Positions 53,142 to 62,508 are shown, counted from the first letter of the stretch. The stretch is DNA of 64,000 nt from JACTOJ01 sp032335695 (GCF_032335695.1 NZ_JACTOJ010000007.1:1-64000); one strand, 5' to 3'. Program-made: numbers and translations. The notes: generated by a model from the sequence alone, not told the origin.

Positions 53142-53879
53142 TTATGCCATAATTTCCACATCTTTATTTTTTTTCTTCTTATCCCGCCTAAGTCTCTTTT
53201 TCTTATTATCTTCCTGAATATATCTGTTGTACTTCTTTCCATACAAGTTTTCGCTTCTATACTCATATTTATTTAATACTACTCCTAAAATATTAGCATG
53301 AACAAACTTTAAAAGTTCCACCGCTTTTTTGCATAAGTTTTTTTCAGATTGCTTTTCGCTTACAACAAGTATTACTGCATCTGCTATAGTTGATACTATC
53401 TGAGCATCTGTAAAATTTACTATAGGAGGAGTATCAATAAATATATAATCATATACATCACTCTGTTTTTTTATGAAATTTCTTACATAGTTAGCGTTTA
53501 GAAATTCAGAAGGGTACATGATTTTGCTTCCAGCAGTAATTACACTAACCTTTTCGTATGGCTTAAATATGACTTCCTCAGTTTTAATTTCTCCCATAAA
53601 TATATCCACTATTCCTTTATCATTAGATAAATCAAACATCTTATGTACGCTAGGTCTTCTAAGATCACAATCTATAATCAAAATATTTTTCCCTGAGTGA
53701 GCCATAGCAATGGCTAGATTGCATAAAATTGTGGTCTTCCCCTCCTCAGGTATAGCACTTGTGATCATAATCTTAGTTATGTCTTTTTCTGCGCTTAAAA
53801 ACTGCATATTGGTTCTTAAGGTTCTAAAAGCCTCTGCTGCAATGGATTTAGGGTCATCTCGAATAAATAATTTAGACAT
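53142..53879 (-). CDS. CpsD/CapB-family tyrosine kinase
   Basis: 245 residues. BY-kinase ATPase: Walker A PEEGKTTI, Walker A' IIDCDLRRPS, Walker B FIDTPPIV. A C-terminal basic tail carries clustered tyrosines (YEYRSENLYGKKYNRYIQ) that could be autophosphorylated, then a poly-Lys/Arg stretch. These kinases normally act with a CapA/Wzz-like membrane activator in capsule loci. None is adjacent here and no phosphatase either. GAGGTGGG precedes the ATG. Confidence 0.88.
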   Translation of the reverse strand: MSKLFIRDDPKSIAAEAFRTLRTNMQFLSAEKDITKIMITSAIPEEGKTTILCNLAIAMAHSGKNILIIDCDLRRPSVHKMFDLSNDKGIVDIFMGEIKTEEVIFKPYEKVSVITAGSKIMYPSEFLNANYVRNFIKKQSDVYDYIFIDTPPIVNFTDAQIVSTIADAVILVVSEKQSEKNLCKKAVELLKFVHANILGVVLNKYEYRSENLYGKKYNRYIQEDNKKKRLRRDKKKKNKDVEIMA

Positions 53880-54070
53880 AGCCCACCTCGATATATAATA
53901 TACATTTTTTATATTTATTTACATTATATGGTTATATATAGTATACGTCAATATAGGTATATCAATTACTTATCGCATTTTCTGCAATAAAATTTCGCAA
54001 AATCTTATAGTATTAAAATCTTAATTAAAACATATATGTGAGCTGTTACACGCAATAAATATTCCTTTTG

Positions 54071-54949
54071 CTACAGACCCTTTTCATAAAGCTTAAAAAG
54101 AGCTTGTGTGCCTAAATTTTCTTTCCCTTGCTTAATTAATATATCATAAAGCTGCTTAGCTAAAGTTAATGAGGGCATATTTAAATTCATAGCTTCTGCT
54201 TCTTCCAAAGCAATACTCATATCTTTTACAAAATGTTTTATATAAAAACCTGGTTCGTAATCACCTTTAAGTATTCTAGGTGCATAAGCTGAAAGCTGCC
54301 AGCTTGCTGCTCCTCCTGTCCCTATGCATTTAAGCACATTTTCCATATCAAGACCAGCTTTTTCTCCGTATATAAGAGCCTCACAAACTCCCATTATATT
54401 GGCGGCTATAGCTATCTGATTGCACATTTTAGTATGCTGCCCAGCACCTGCTCCACCCTGTAGCACTGTATTTTTTCCCATAAGCTGAAAAATTGGCTGT
54501 AAAGTGTTAAAAGCTTCTTCATCTCCCCCCACCATTACAGCTAAAGTTCCATTTGCTGCTCCAACATCTCCACCTGATACTGGAGCATCTAAAGCATATA
54601 TACCCTTTTTCTTAGCTTCCTCATAAATAGTTTTTGCAAGAGAAGGCTTGGAAGTTGTCATATCTACAGCATAACTTCGTGGCTTAATATTATTTAAGAT
54701 ACCTTCTTTTCCTAAATAAACTTCCTCTACATCTTTTGGATAACCCACTATTGATATAACAACATCAGAACACCTTGAAAGACTTGCTATAGAATCATGC
54801 CACTTTGCACCATTTTCTATAAGCTTTTCGGCCTTTTCTTTAGTTCTATTATATACATTTACTTCATATCCGCCCTTCATTATATTCATAGCCATAGAGG
54901 CTCCCATAACTCCTGTGCCTACAAATCCTACTTTCATTTTTTCTATCAT
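54071..54949 (-). CDS. beta-hydroxyacid dehydrogenase family oxidoreductase
   Basis: 292 residues. Nucleotide-binding GFVGTGVMGASMA at the N-terminus; signature DAPVSGGDVGAANGTLAVMVGG; catalytic Lys in QHTKMCNQ. This is the 3-hydroxyisobutyrate / tartronate semialdehyde reductase family; the precise substrate cannot be told from sequence. The ATG at 54949 with AGGAG at nine bases is preferred to 54958, which abuts it. Confidence 0.9.
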   Translation of the reverse strand: MIEKMKVGFVGTGVMGASMAMNIMKGGYEVNVYNRTKEKAEKLIENGAKWHDSIASLSRCSDVVISIVGYPKDVEEVYLGKEGILNNIKPRSYAVDMTTSKPSLAKTIYEEAKKKGIYALDAPVSGGDVGAANGTLAVMVGGDEEAFNTLQPIFQLMGKNTVLQGGAGAGQHTKMCNQIAIAANIMGVCEALIYGEKAGLDMENVLKCIGTGGAASWQLSAYAPRILKGDYEPGFYIKHFVKDMSIALEEAEAMNLNMPSLTLAKQLYDILIKQGKENLGTQALFKLYEKGL

Positions 54950-55068
54950 ATATATCATCTCCTACTAAAATCGTATAGCTTAGTTTTAAACAAAGTCAAG
55001 TTCTAGAAATACTATCTAAAATTTTTCCTATAAGTTATAAAAACACTCTTAGCTTTTATAATATTTAT

Positions 55069-55146
55069 GGTTCTGTTTTAAATCAGTGTTGATTTTTACA
55101 CTGATTTAAAACTTCCTTCAGTGGGTAGAGGCTATGTTATAAAATA
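55069..55146. repeat. hairpin repeat copy D, running into a gene end
   Basis: GTTTTAAATCAGTGT and its exact complement (stem 15 bp, loop TGATTTTT), followed by a copy of the element's left terminus (GAGGCTATGTTATAAAATA, 55127-55145). This terminus overlaps the stop codon of the hydrolase gene at 55137, with no right end following. Confidence 0.85.
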
Positions 55147-56069
55147 TAGTCATTTATAAAATTTCCCACCTGTTTTTTGTAGCCTTCTGAGTCCTTCCAA
55201 AATGCATTAGCATGTGCAGCTCCCTTTATAATTAACAGCTTTTTTTCGCAGGCAGCTGCCTCATAGAGCTCATGTACCATATCAGTAGGCACAAACCTGT
55301 CAGAATCTCCGTGAATAAAAAGTATCGGTACTTTGCTCTTCTTAACCTGGTTAAGTGCGGAGGCTTCACCGAAAAAGTACCTAGCCCTAAATTTAGACAT
55401 TAAGCTAGTTATTTGAATTATAGGAAAAGACGGCAATCTATACATTCTCTTAAGCTGATATTTAAGTATGGCTTTTGCGGAGGTATAAGAGCAGTCTGCC
55501 ACTATGAACTTCACATTTTTATTAAGTTCTTCTCCGCTGGTCATAAGCACAGTACCTGCTCCCATAGAAACTCCATGAAGAATTATTTGAGCATCTTCAC
55601 CATTTCTCTCTATTAAATAATTTATCCATTTAATTATATCTTTTCTATCATGCCAGCCAAATCCTATATAATTACCCTGACTTTCTCCATGTCCTCTTAA
55701 ATCTGGCACCAAGATATTATAACCAAGCTCTTCATTATAATATCTTGCATATTCTGCCATTTCTAAGCCATAGCTGCTATAGCCATGTACTAATATAACA
55801 TTTATGTTTCCTTCATTTTTACCGCCGATATATCTTGCGTTCAATTTTAAACCATCCTCAGATAGCAATTTTATTTTCTCGCTATTTTGATTTATAATCC
55901 ATTGTTTGGACTCTTTATAGCTTCCAGAAGTTCCATTAGATAAATCCTGATCATTTTCAAGAAACTCTTTTCTTCTTCTTAAGATTGCCACATTATAAAA
56001 ATATGTCCCTCCGGCTGCTAATACTATTGCTAATACTGCTACAACTGCTATCACAATATAAATTATCAT
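55137..56069 (-). CDS. membrane-anchored alpha/beta hydrolase (paralogue 2)
   Basis: 310 residues. N-terminal helix (VIAVVAVLAIVLAAGGTYFY) then an alpha/beta hydrolase domain: nucleophile Ser in ILHGVSMGAG, Asp in FIHGDSDRFVP, His in GAAHANAFW. Very similar to its upstream neighbour, so it is a recent duplication. The start overlaps the neighbour's stop by TAATG, so they are translationally coupled. Its stop codon lies in a repeat end. Ester- or peptide-type substrates unknown. Confidence 0.88.
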   Translation of the reverse strand: MIIYIVIAVVAVLAIVLAAGGTYFYNVAILRRRKEFLENDQDLSNGTSGSYKESKQWIINQNSEKIKLLSEDGLKLNARYIGGKNEGNINVILVHGYSSYGLEMAEYARYYNEELGYNILVPDLRGHGESQGNYIGFGWHDRKDIIKWINYLIERNGEDAQIILHGVSMGAGTVLMTSGEELNKNVKFIVADCSYTSAKAILKYQLKRMYRLPSFPIIQITSLMSKFRARYFFGEASALNQVKKSKVPILFIHGDSDRFVPTDMVHELYEAAACEKKLLIIKGAAHANAFWKDSEGYKKQVGNFINDYIL

Positions 56070-57019
56070 TATTTTAAATACCTCTCAATGTAACTTCTTA
56101 TTTTATTTTTATAATTTTCCTTATCTGTGTAGTAAGCTTCTGCATGTACAGCGCCCTCTACAAGCAAAAGCTCCTTAGGACATTCTGCTGCTTCATATAA
56201 TTCCTTAGCCATGTATACAGGCACAAATTTATCCTCAGTGCCATGAATAAAAAGTATTGGAGTTTTGCTCTTTTTAACCTGCTTTACTGCTGATGCCTCT
56301 CCTATAAAATACCCAGCTTTCATTTTGCATACTAAGCTTGTTATATTTAATATTGGAAAAGCAGGTAACTTGTACTTTTTGTTTAGCTGATAAGCCAATA
56401 TATCTTTTACCGAACTATAACCGCAATCTCCAATTATAAACTTAACATTTTCAGGGAGCTCTTCTCCGCTAGTCATGAGTACCGCTGCTGCACCCATAGA
56501 TACCCCATGAAGAATAATTTTAGATTTGTCGCCATTTCTCTCCATTAAATAGTTTATCCATTTAATTATATCCCTTCTGTCATGCCAGCCAAAACCAGTA
56601 TATAACCCTTGACTGTCTCCGTAGCCTCTGCAATCAAGCATAAGAACATTAAAGCTCCATTCTTCATTATAGTACTTAGCAAAAGTACCCATATCAAGTC
56701 CTGTGCTGCCATATCCATGTAAAAGGATAACAGTAACCTCACTTATAGATTCGCTAGGCAGATAATGTGCTACAAGCCTTAGTTCATCCTCAGATTTTAT
56801 TTTCACCTTTTGAAACTGCTTTTCAGACAGCCACTTTCTTCCTTCAGCTTTTCCCCATTCCCAGCCTTCTTTTCCTTCCATTCCACTTGGATAATCTTCA
56901 TCATTACTTATAACATCTTTCTTCCCTCGTTTAAAAGCTACCTTATAAAAATATACCCCCATGGAATATAAAATTATAAATAATATCAAGCAGCAAATTA
57001 ATATAATTTCTATTAACAC
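56069..57019 (-). CDS. membrane-anchored alpha/beta hydrolase (paralogue 1)
   Basis: 316 residues, same layout: hydrophobic N-terminus (LICCLILFIILYSMGVYFYK), Ser in ILHGVSMGAA, Asp in FIHGTEDKFVP, His in GAVHAEAYY. The GFGWHDRRDIIKWINYLMER stretch is nearly the same in the paralogue. The start is GTG with GGAGGTG. It follows the SDR gene at 12 bases and so belongs to the nucleosidase/SPL-like operon. Confidence 0.88.
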   Translation of the reverse strand: MLIEIILICCLILFIILYSMGVYFYKVAFKRGKKDVISNDEDYPSGMEGKEGWEWGKAEGRKWLSEKQFQKVKIKSEDELRLVAHYLPSESISEVTVILLHGYGSTGLDMGTFAKYYNEEWSFNVLMLDCRGYGDSQGLYTGFGWHDRRDIIKWINYLMERNGDKSKIILHGVSMGAAAVLMTSGEELPENVKFIIGDCGYSSVKDILAYQLNKKYKLPAFPILNITSLVCKMKAGYFIGEASAVKQVKKSKTPILFIHGTEDKFVPVYMAKELYEAAECPKELLLVEGAVHAEAYYTDKENYKNKIRSYIERYLK

Positions 57020-57031
57020 CCTATCACCTCC

Positions 57032-57727
57032 CTATAAACTTTTACCCAATTTATGTCTCTGCGGTTTTAATGTGATATCAGTAACTACCATTCCTTCTCT
57101 TTGACTTAATACAAATTCTACAGCCTTTGCAACCTCCTCAGGGTTTATATATGTATCTTCACTATCTCCCTCTCTAAAATTAGCATGTCTATAGAGCTTT
57201 GTTTTTGTCATATCAGGATGAATGGTCACCACCTTTACTCCATACTTTCTGGTTTCATCAAACAAGCTATTAGCAAAGTCTGATATGCCTGCCTTGGTAG
57301 CACCATATACACAGCCATAAGTGCTGGATTTTTTAGCTTCCACAGAGGATATGTTAATTATGTAACCTGAATTATTTTTTAGTTTTCTTAATAAAAGCTG
57401 AGTTAATACAAGAGGAGCTTCAAAATTCACTGTGACCATATCATGTATTTTGGATGGATTCAATTCTTCATGCGGTCCAAAATATGCCACTCCCGCATTA
57501 TTAACCATAACATATATATCTTCTTCTCTGTTTATTTCTTCAACAATAGTGCACAATCTTGAAATATCCCTCATATCACACACAATTTTATTGAAATTAT
57601 TATTTTCAAATTCTGACTTTGAAAAATCTCTTCCTATTCCATATACCTTGAAGCCTGATAAAATTAAGCTTTTGCATATTTCAAGTCCTATACCGGATGA
57701 TGCTCCTGTTACTAATGCACACCTCAT
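57032..57727 (-). CDS. short-chain dehydrogenase/reductase
   Basis: 231 residues. TGASSGIGLEI cofactor motif, NNAGVAYFG, INISSVEAKKSS and YGATKAG (Tyr-x3-Lys). NAD(P)-dependent reduction or oxidation of an unknown substrate. GGAG precedes the ATG, only 3 bases after the SPL-like gene stop. Third gene of the operon. Confidence 0.92.
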   Translation of the reverse strand: MRCALVTGASSGIGLEICKSLILSGFKVYGIGRDFSKSEFENNNFNKIVCDMRDISRLCTIVEEINREEDIYVMVNNAGVAYFGPHEELNPSKIHDMVTVNFEAPLVLTQLLLRKLKNNSGYIINISSVEAKKSSTYGCVYGATKAGISDFANSLFDETRKYGVKVVTIHPDMTKTKLYRHANFREGDSEDTYINPEEVAKAVEFVLSQREGMVVTDITLKPQRHKLGKSL

Positions 57728-57730
57728 CTA

Positions 57731-58768
57731 TTATTCTCCTCTTACATATATTTTATCTTTAGACACATAACCGCTTACCTTCCCACATAAAAATTTAACC
57801 ATTTTATCCGATAAATAAGCTGGATAAGAGCTCACGGTTTCTATAGTTTCAAAAGGATAATTTAGGATTATGGAATCATGCCTTTGTTTTCTCATTCGCT
57901 TTATATAATCTTTAGATACCCTAAAGGTACCTATGCTTACATCTAAAATATCGTTTCCCGAAATACTGCAAAATATTTTCTTCACAAGGCTAGCATATTT
58001 TTCTTCCCATCCTTCAATATAAAGCATAGGATCAAAGCACAGCCTCACATTCCAACCCTTATCCAAAGCAGCTTTTATGCTTGAAAGTCTTAACTCCAGA
58101 TTCGGAGTTTTATTCTCGTATTTATGAATTATTCCCTCAGGCGAAAGTGTCCAAGCTAATATAAAATTGTCTAAAGGAGCTATCTCTTTAATTGCATTGA
58201 AATTAGAACTTTTAGTTCTCAGTTCTATCTTAAGATTTGGGTGCTTCCTGCAAAATTCAATCCATAGTTTTGTATAGTTTGTTATATGCTCAAGAGCCAG
58301 CATATCCGTATCATAGGATATACAAAGATATACGGAATGAAGCTTTAAGAGTTTTTCAACTTCTTTAAATATATCGTCTATGTTTACAAAAACTACAATG
58401 TTAGCAGAAGTATACATGCCTTGCAAATAGCAATATTCACAATCATATAAGCAGTTCATCATGGTAGAGGTATAATAAAAATTTTCATTTCCAAAATCAT
58501 CACATACCTCTGCTCCCTTATAAATCAAATTATCTTTTTTCACTGCTAGTATAAGCTTAGGACTTTGCTTTTGAATAACAAAATTTTGATTTGACCTTGA
58601 AAAAACATCTTTATAATGATTTATATATACTATCTCTTTTCCTTCTAATTTTTCCAGTATACGCTTTGTATTTTCATGATCTCTTGCAGAATTCTCTATG
58701 TAGATATGGGAAAAAGTATCAGCTAATAAGTTTTTGTTTAATTTCTGCAAGATATCTCTTCCCTTCAT
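57731..58768 (-). CDS. radical SAM protein, spore photoproduct lyase-like
   Basis: 345 residues. Radical SAM cluster motif NCLYDCEYCYLQGMY (Cys-x3-Cys-x2-Cys), as in SPL (SplB). The region that in SplB carries the H-donor Cys (about 44 residues later) reads ISYDTDMLALEH here, with Tyr in place of Cys by my alignment. Another Cys lies three residues before. So it may not repair spore photoproduct. The 5' end overlaps the nucleosidase gene by 50 bases. A canonical splB may lie elsewhere. Confidence 0.85.
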   Translation of the reverse strand: MKGRDILQKLNKNLLADTFSHIYIENSARDHENTKRILEKLEGKEIVYINHYKDVFSRSNQNFVIQKQSPKLILAVKKDNLIYKGAEVCDDFGNENFYYTSTMMNCLYDCEYCYLQGMYTSANIVVFVNIDDIFKEVEKLLKLHSVYLCISYDTDMLALEHITNYTKLWIEFCRKHPNLKIELRTKSSNFNAIKEIAPLDNFILAWTLSPEGIIHKYENKTPNLELRLSSIKAALDKGWNVRLCFDPMLYIEGWEEKYASLVKKIFCSISGNDILDVSIGTFRVSKDYIKRMRKQRHDSIILNYPFETIETVSSYPAYLSDKMVKFLCGKVSGYVSKDKIYVRGE

Positions 58769-59543
58769 TTCTAGATTTGCATTCCATGCTCCTGTAAGTC
58801 TCTAATACATTTAATATTTCTCCGTGGTTAAGACGGTAATACTTAGTATATTGTATAAATTCATTTTTCATAGTTTCCGAAAGCCTTAGATTAAGAGTTA
58901 CTTTTTCAATTATATTTTTTTCTTCCTCCGTGAAGGAAGGAATATATTGGTTCCAAGACTTTATACTTTGCAGCCATGAACATATCTTTTCACTGGCTCC
59001 ACTCATAAGTGAGCAAATAAAACTCTTATCTAAATTATTTACTTCTAAATAGTCTGATATAATTTTTATAAAAATCACTTGATTGGTTTGCATAAAGGTT
59101 ACAGCGGCTTCATAAACTGAGCTCGCCTCCATATCTACTAAATCAAATTTATCTTTTTCCATAATATTTTTTTCAACTGCAGATGCACTTACTAATTGGC
59201 TTTCCTTAAATTCATGTTTAAAAATAATATCAGGGAAATAGCTTCTATAGGTATCTTTATCTAGTATTTTATTTATAATAAAAATTTCTCCAATTTGAAA
59301 ATTCATATTTGAAGTCCCGCAAATACCAACATTTATAAATACATCTCGATGACTAGGTTTAAAGATTGAAAGCATATAAGTAACAGCTATTGAAGCTTTA
59401 ATCTTGCCTACTCCGCATATCATAAGTCTATATTCATCGCTTTCAAACACTTGAAATTTTGTTATATTCAAATTTTTCTTTAGCTTTAGCTTTTCTATAA
59501 AAGGCTCTGCTTCCTCATATAGTGCTGTACAAATATACACCAT
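58719..59543 (-). CDS. nucleoside phosphorylase/nucleosidase-like (MTAN family)
   Basis: 274 residues. PNP/UDP-type fold: FINVGICGTSNMNFQIGEIFIINK, and the purine-binding VDMEASSVYEAA (the ME motif of MTA/SAH nucleosidases). A C-terminal extension of about 70 residues is Lys/Glu-rich and not part of the fold. GGAGG precedes the ATG. First gene of the five-gene operon. If it cleaves 5'-deoxyadenosine it would remove the by-product of the radical SAM enzyme made from the next gene; this is inference. Confidence 0.78.
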   Translation of the reverse strand: MVYICTALYEEAEPFIEKLKLKKNLNITKFQVFESDEYRLMICGVGKIKASIAVTYMLSIFKPSHRDVFINVGICGTSNMNFQIGEIFIINKILDKDTYRSYFPDIIFKHEFKESQLVSASAVEKNIMEKDKFDLVDMEASSVYEAAVTFMQTNQVIFIKIISDYLEVNNLDKSFICSLMSGASEKICSWLQSIKSWNQYIPSFTEEEKNIIEKVTLNLRLSETMKNEFIQYTKYYRLNHGEILNVLETYRSMECKSRNEGKRYLAEIKQKLIS

Positions 59544-59771
59544 CTTCTATTACCTCCTCTATAAAATTCTATACTAAATTCCTATGTTTTTCTATACACA
59601 GGTGTAGAAACTACCATAAAATTGACTATTTCATTGAAAAAACTTTATTGAAGTTATGAGAATATAGACTTATAATTAATAAGAACATATATACGTACAA
59701 TATCATAAAAATAAACATTTGGGCAAATACTTATTTATAATAGAACCTAGTAGAAAGATGAAGGTGAAAGC

Positions 59772-61097
59772 ATGGATTTTACGCAAAGCTCGCTATTTAA
59801 TGCTCCTAAACAAGTGCCTTTAGCTGATAGAGTTCGTCCTAAGACCTTGGATGAATATGTAGGGCAGGAACATATATTAGCAAAAGGTAAAGTTTTAAGA
59901 GAACTTATAGAGAAGGACAATATCCCTTCTATGATATTTTGGGGACCTCCTGGAGTAGGCAAAACTACCTTAGCAATGATTATTGCTTCTATTACTCATT
60001 CAAATTTTATTACTTTCAGTGCTGTAACTTCAGGTATAAAAGAAATCAAGGAAGTTATGGTTAAAGCTGAAGAAAATAAAAGATTTGGTACAAAAACTGT
60101 GCTCTTTGTAGACGAAATTCATAGATTCAATAAAGCACAGCAGGATGCATTTCTCCCTCATATGGAAAAGGGAAACATAACCTTAATAGGCGCTACCACT
60201 GAAAATCCTTCTTTTGAAGTAAATTCAGCTCTTTTGTCAAGAAGCCGTGTATTCGTTCTAAATCCCCTCACAGCTGATGACATATTAAAGCTTTTAAAAA
60301 ATACTCTAACAAATCCTAGAGGCCTTGGAACTAAAAAAATAAATATAGATGAAGAAATGCTTAAAATCATAGCTAACTATGCTAATGGTGATGCTAGAAC
60401 AGCAATAAATGTATTAGAAATGGCAGTTTCCAGCGCTAAGCCATTGAACGGAATGATTACCATAGATAAAGCTATTATAGAAGGCTGTATACAAAATAAA
60501 GCTTTATTATACGATAAAGATGGAGAAGAACACTATAATTTAATTTCGGCATTGCATAAGTCTATGAGGAACAGTGACTGTGATGCCGCCATATACTGGC
60601 TTGCCAGAATGCTTGAGGGTGGAGAAAATCCATTATATATATGCCGAAGACTTATTAGGTTTGCTTCTGAAGATGTTGGTCTTGCTGACCCTAAGGCCTT
60701 GGAACAAGCAGTTGCTGCCTATAATGCCTGCCATTATATAGGTATGCCTGAATGCACCCTAAATCTTACTCAGATTGTCACCTATCTATCTTTAGCCCCT
60801 AAATCAAACGCTCTTTACAAAGCTTATACAAAAGCCTCTGAGGATGCCAAAAACACCTTAGCCGAAGGAGTTCCTTTGCAGCTTAGAAATGCTCCTACTT
60901 CTCTCATGAAAAACCTAAATTACGGCAAGGGTTACGTCTATGCTCACAACACCGAAGAAAAAATCACTAATATGCAGTGCTTACCTGACAATTTGAAGGA
61001 AAGAGAGTATTATACTCCTACAGAACAGGGAGATGAAAGTTTTTTAAAGGAAAAGTTAGAGAAGATAAAAGAGTTCAAAAACAAGTCCACGCTTTAA
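59772..61097 (+). CDS. rarA: replication-associated recombination protein A
   Basis: 441 residues. AAA+ clamp-loader-like ATPase: Walker A WGPPGVGKTTL, Walker B VLFVDEIHRFNK, sensor 1 IGATTENPSFEVN, and the C-terminal tetramerisation domain (SALHKSMRNSDCDAAIYWLARMLEGGENPLYI). It acts at stalled forks with SSB. The ATG follows GAAGGTG. Single gene, divergent from the nucleosidase operon, whose start lies 229 bases away. Confidence 0.96.
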   Translation: MDFTQSSLFNAPKQVPLADRVRPKTLDEYVGQEHILAKGKVLRELIEKDNIPSMIFWGPPGVGKTTLAMIIASITHSNFITFSAVTSGIKEIKEVMVKAEENKRFGTKTVLFVDEIHRFNKAQQDAFLPHMEKGNITLIGATTENPSFEVNSALLSRSRVFVLNPLTADDILKLLKNTLTNPRGLGTKKINIDEEMLKIIANYANGDARTAINVLEMAVSSAKPLNGMITIDKAIIEGCIQNKALLYDKDGEEHYNLISALHKSMRNSDCDAAIYWLARMLEGGENPLYICRRLIRFASEDVGLADPKALEQAVAAYNACHYIGMPECTLNLTQIVTYLSLAPKSNALYKAYTKASEDAKNTLAEGVPLQLRNAPTSLMKNLNYGKGYVYAHNTEEKITNMQCLPDNLKEREYYTPTEQGDESFLKEKLEKIKEFKNKSTL

Positions 61098-61123
61098 AAT
61101 GATGTTGATAAAAACTTTGATTG

Positions 61124-61155
61124 AGCTAGATATATAGTTAACTATATATCTAGCT
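61124..61155. other. 32 bp perfect palindrome
   Basis: AGCTAGATATATAGTT followed by its exact complement, 27 bases after the rarA stop and before the convergent amidase gene. It could be a terminator-like cruciform, though no T-run follows. Confidence 0.6.
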
Positions 61156-61194
61156 GATATTTAATAAATTTTATCACAAATCTATAACTATGTT

Positions 61195-62295
61195 TTAGTA
61201 ATTAACCTTTACCAGCCAGAATTTTATTTTTTTATCACTCCAGCCAAGATCCCAAGGTACCATATAACGATCTGTATTATGACAGGTTACCAAAGAGTAG
61301 CCATTTGAATCCGCACCTGCTACTACAGATATATGTGTTATATCTCCTTTTTTCTCATAGGCTACAAAATCTCCTGGCAGAAGCTTATAGGCTGCTTTAA
61401 AAACCTTATCATAATTTCCATAAGCTATCACAGAGGCTCTTCCGCTATACACCATATATCTTTTAAAGGAATCTGCATTAAGCCATGCTGCCGTAGCACC
61501 TCTGCCATCATAATTCCATGCAGAATTTTTTTTAAACTTTCCTCCTTCAAACAATATCTGAGAAGCAAAATTAGCGCAATCTCCTCCCATAGGATTATAA
61601 TCTCTGTATTTTTTGTTATACTTAAATCCATTTTCCTCAAAGCCAGCTAAGCCGCAATATTTAGTTGCATATTCCACTGCAGCCTTTCTCCTATCGCTTA
61701 TTGCAGATAAATCTCTCTCAGCTTGAGAAGCTATATACTCTTTTATGCTGTCATATTTTATATTATCTAAATTCAAAGAATCTGCGAATGGATCCTTATA
61801 CCACTCTTTATTGAGTACCCATTCTCCATCCTTTTCATTTAATCTCAATGTATGATAGGTTCCTATTCTGCAAGTATTAATAATCTCTGGAGTATTATTA
61901 TATGCATATTTATATTCTGTGCAGCAGGTAAGTATGGCAGAATAGGTATCTCCACTTCCTTTAATCCTTTTTATCATTACATTAGGAACTATTTCTATAA
62001 ATTTAGCATTCTGTTTATCCTGCCAATGTTGAATATACTTTACCTTTCTTACCTCATATTCATATGCCCAAGTTCCATATTTAGTGCTTAAGTCATAATA
62101 CTTAGCTATATTTTCCAAGTCGTTATTCAAAATAGCTTTGTTTCTAGCCATAAACATATCGTTTATCACTTTAGCAATTTCATTCTTACTTTTTTCTTCA
62201 CCCACAGCTATAACTTGTAAAAAATTGTTCACTAATATTATTGCTAATACAGATATACATACTTTTTTAATCATATTTTTTATATTTTTATGCAT
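61195..62295 (-). CDS. secreted amidase domain protein (Amidase_6 type)
   Basis: 366 residues. Signal peptide at 1-30 (KVCISVLAIILVNNFLQVIAVG). Residues about 40-190: an NTF2-like domain with repeated CRIGTYHTLRL strands. Residues about 200-365: cysteine-peptidase-like amidase with Cys in MGGDCANFASQIL, His in ITHISVVAG, and HNTDR late. The family is typical of secreted clostridial cell-wall enzymes, whose substrate is not proven. GGGG precedes the ATG. Upstream is hairpin repeat copy G. Confidence 0.85.
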   Translation of the reverse strand: MHKNIKNMIKKVCISVLAIILVNNFLQVIAVGEEKSKNEIAKVINDMFMARNKAILNNDLENIAKYYDLSTKYGTWAYEYEVRKVKYIQHWQDKQNAKFIEIVPNVMIKRIKGSGDTYSAILTCCTEYKYAYNNTPEIINTCRIGTYHTLRLNEKDGEWVLNKEWYKDPFADSLNLDNIKYDSIKEYIASQAERDLSAISDRRKAAVEYATKYCGLAGFEENGFKYNKKYRDYNPMGGDCANFASQILFEGGKFKKNSAWNYDGRGATAAWLNADSFKRYMVYSGRASVIAYGNYDKVFKAAYKLLPGDFVAYEKKGDITHISVVAGADSNGYSLVTCHNTDRYMVPWDLGWSDKKIKFWLVKVNY

Positions 62296-62316
62296 ACCAA
62301 AAACCCCTTTTTATTA

Positions 62317-62369
62317 GGTTATGTTTTAAATCAATATTATTTTTACACTGATTTAAAATATTCCTTTTA
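62317..62369. repeat. hairpin repeat copy G
   Basis: GGTTATGTTTTAAATCAAT and the arm ACACTGATTTAAAAT with an eight-base loop, followed by ATTCCTTTTA. A diverged copy, located in the leader of the amidase gene. Confidence 0.75.
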
Positions 62370-62462
62370 TTAAAATAGCTTAGACTAATTTTAGTGTTTC
62401 CTAAAATCAAATAAAACTATGCTGTGAATATTATCCAATAGATTTTATATAAAATTTTATAA

Positions 62463-62508
62463 TTAAAAGCCCTAAATCCACCTTTAGAAGAGGATTTAGA
62501 GCCTTTTT
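62463..62508 (-). terminator. terminator of the M15 peptidase gene
   Basis: On the minus strand AAAAAGGCTCTAAATCC, a loop, and GGATTTAGGGCTTTTAATT form a near-perfect stem with a short T-run, about 50 bases after the stop codon at 62559. Confidence 0.75.

Noticed and set aside
57731..58768. Calling the SPL-like gene splB.
   Set aside because: The H-donor Cys seems to be missing and the gene context is not that of splAB, so the symbol is withheld.
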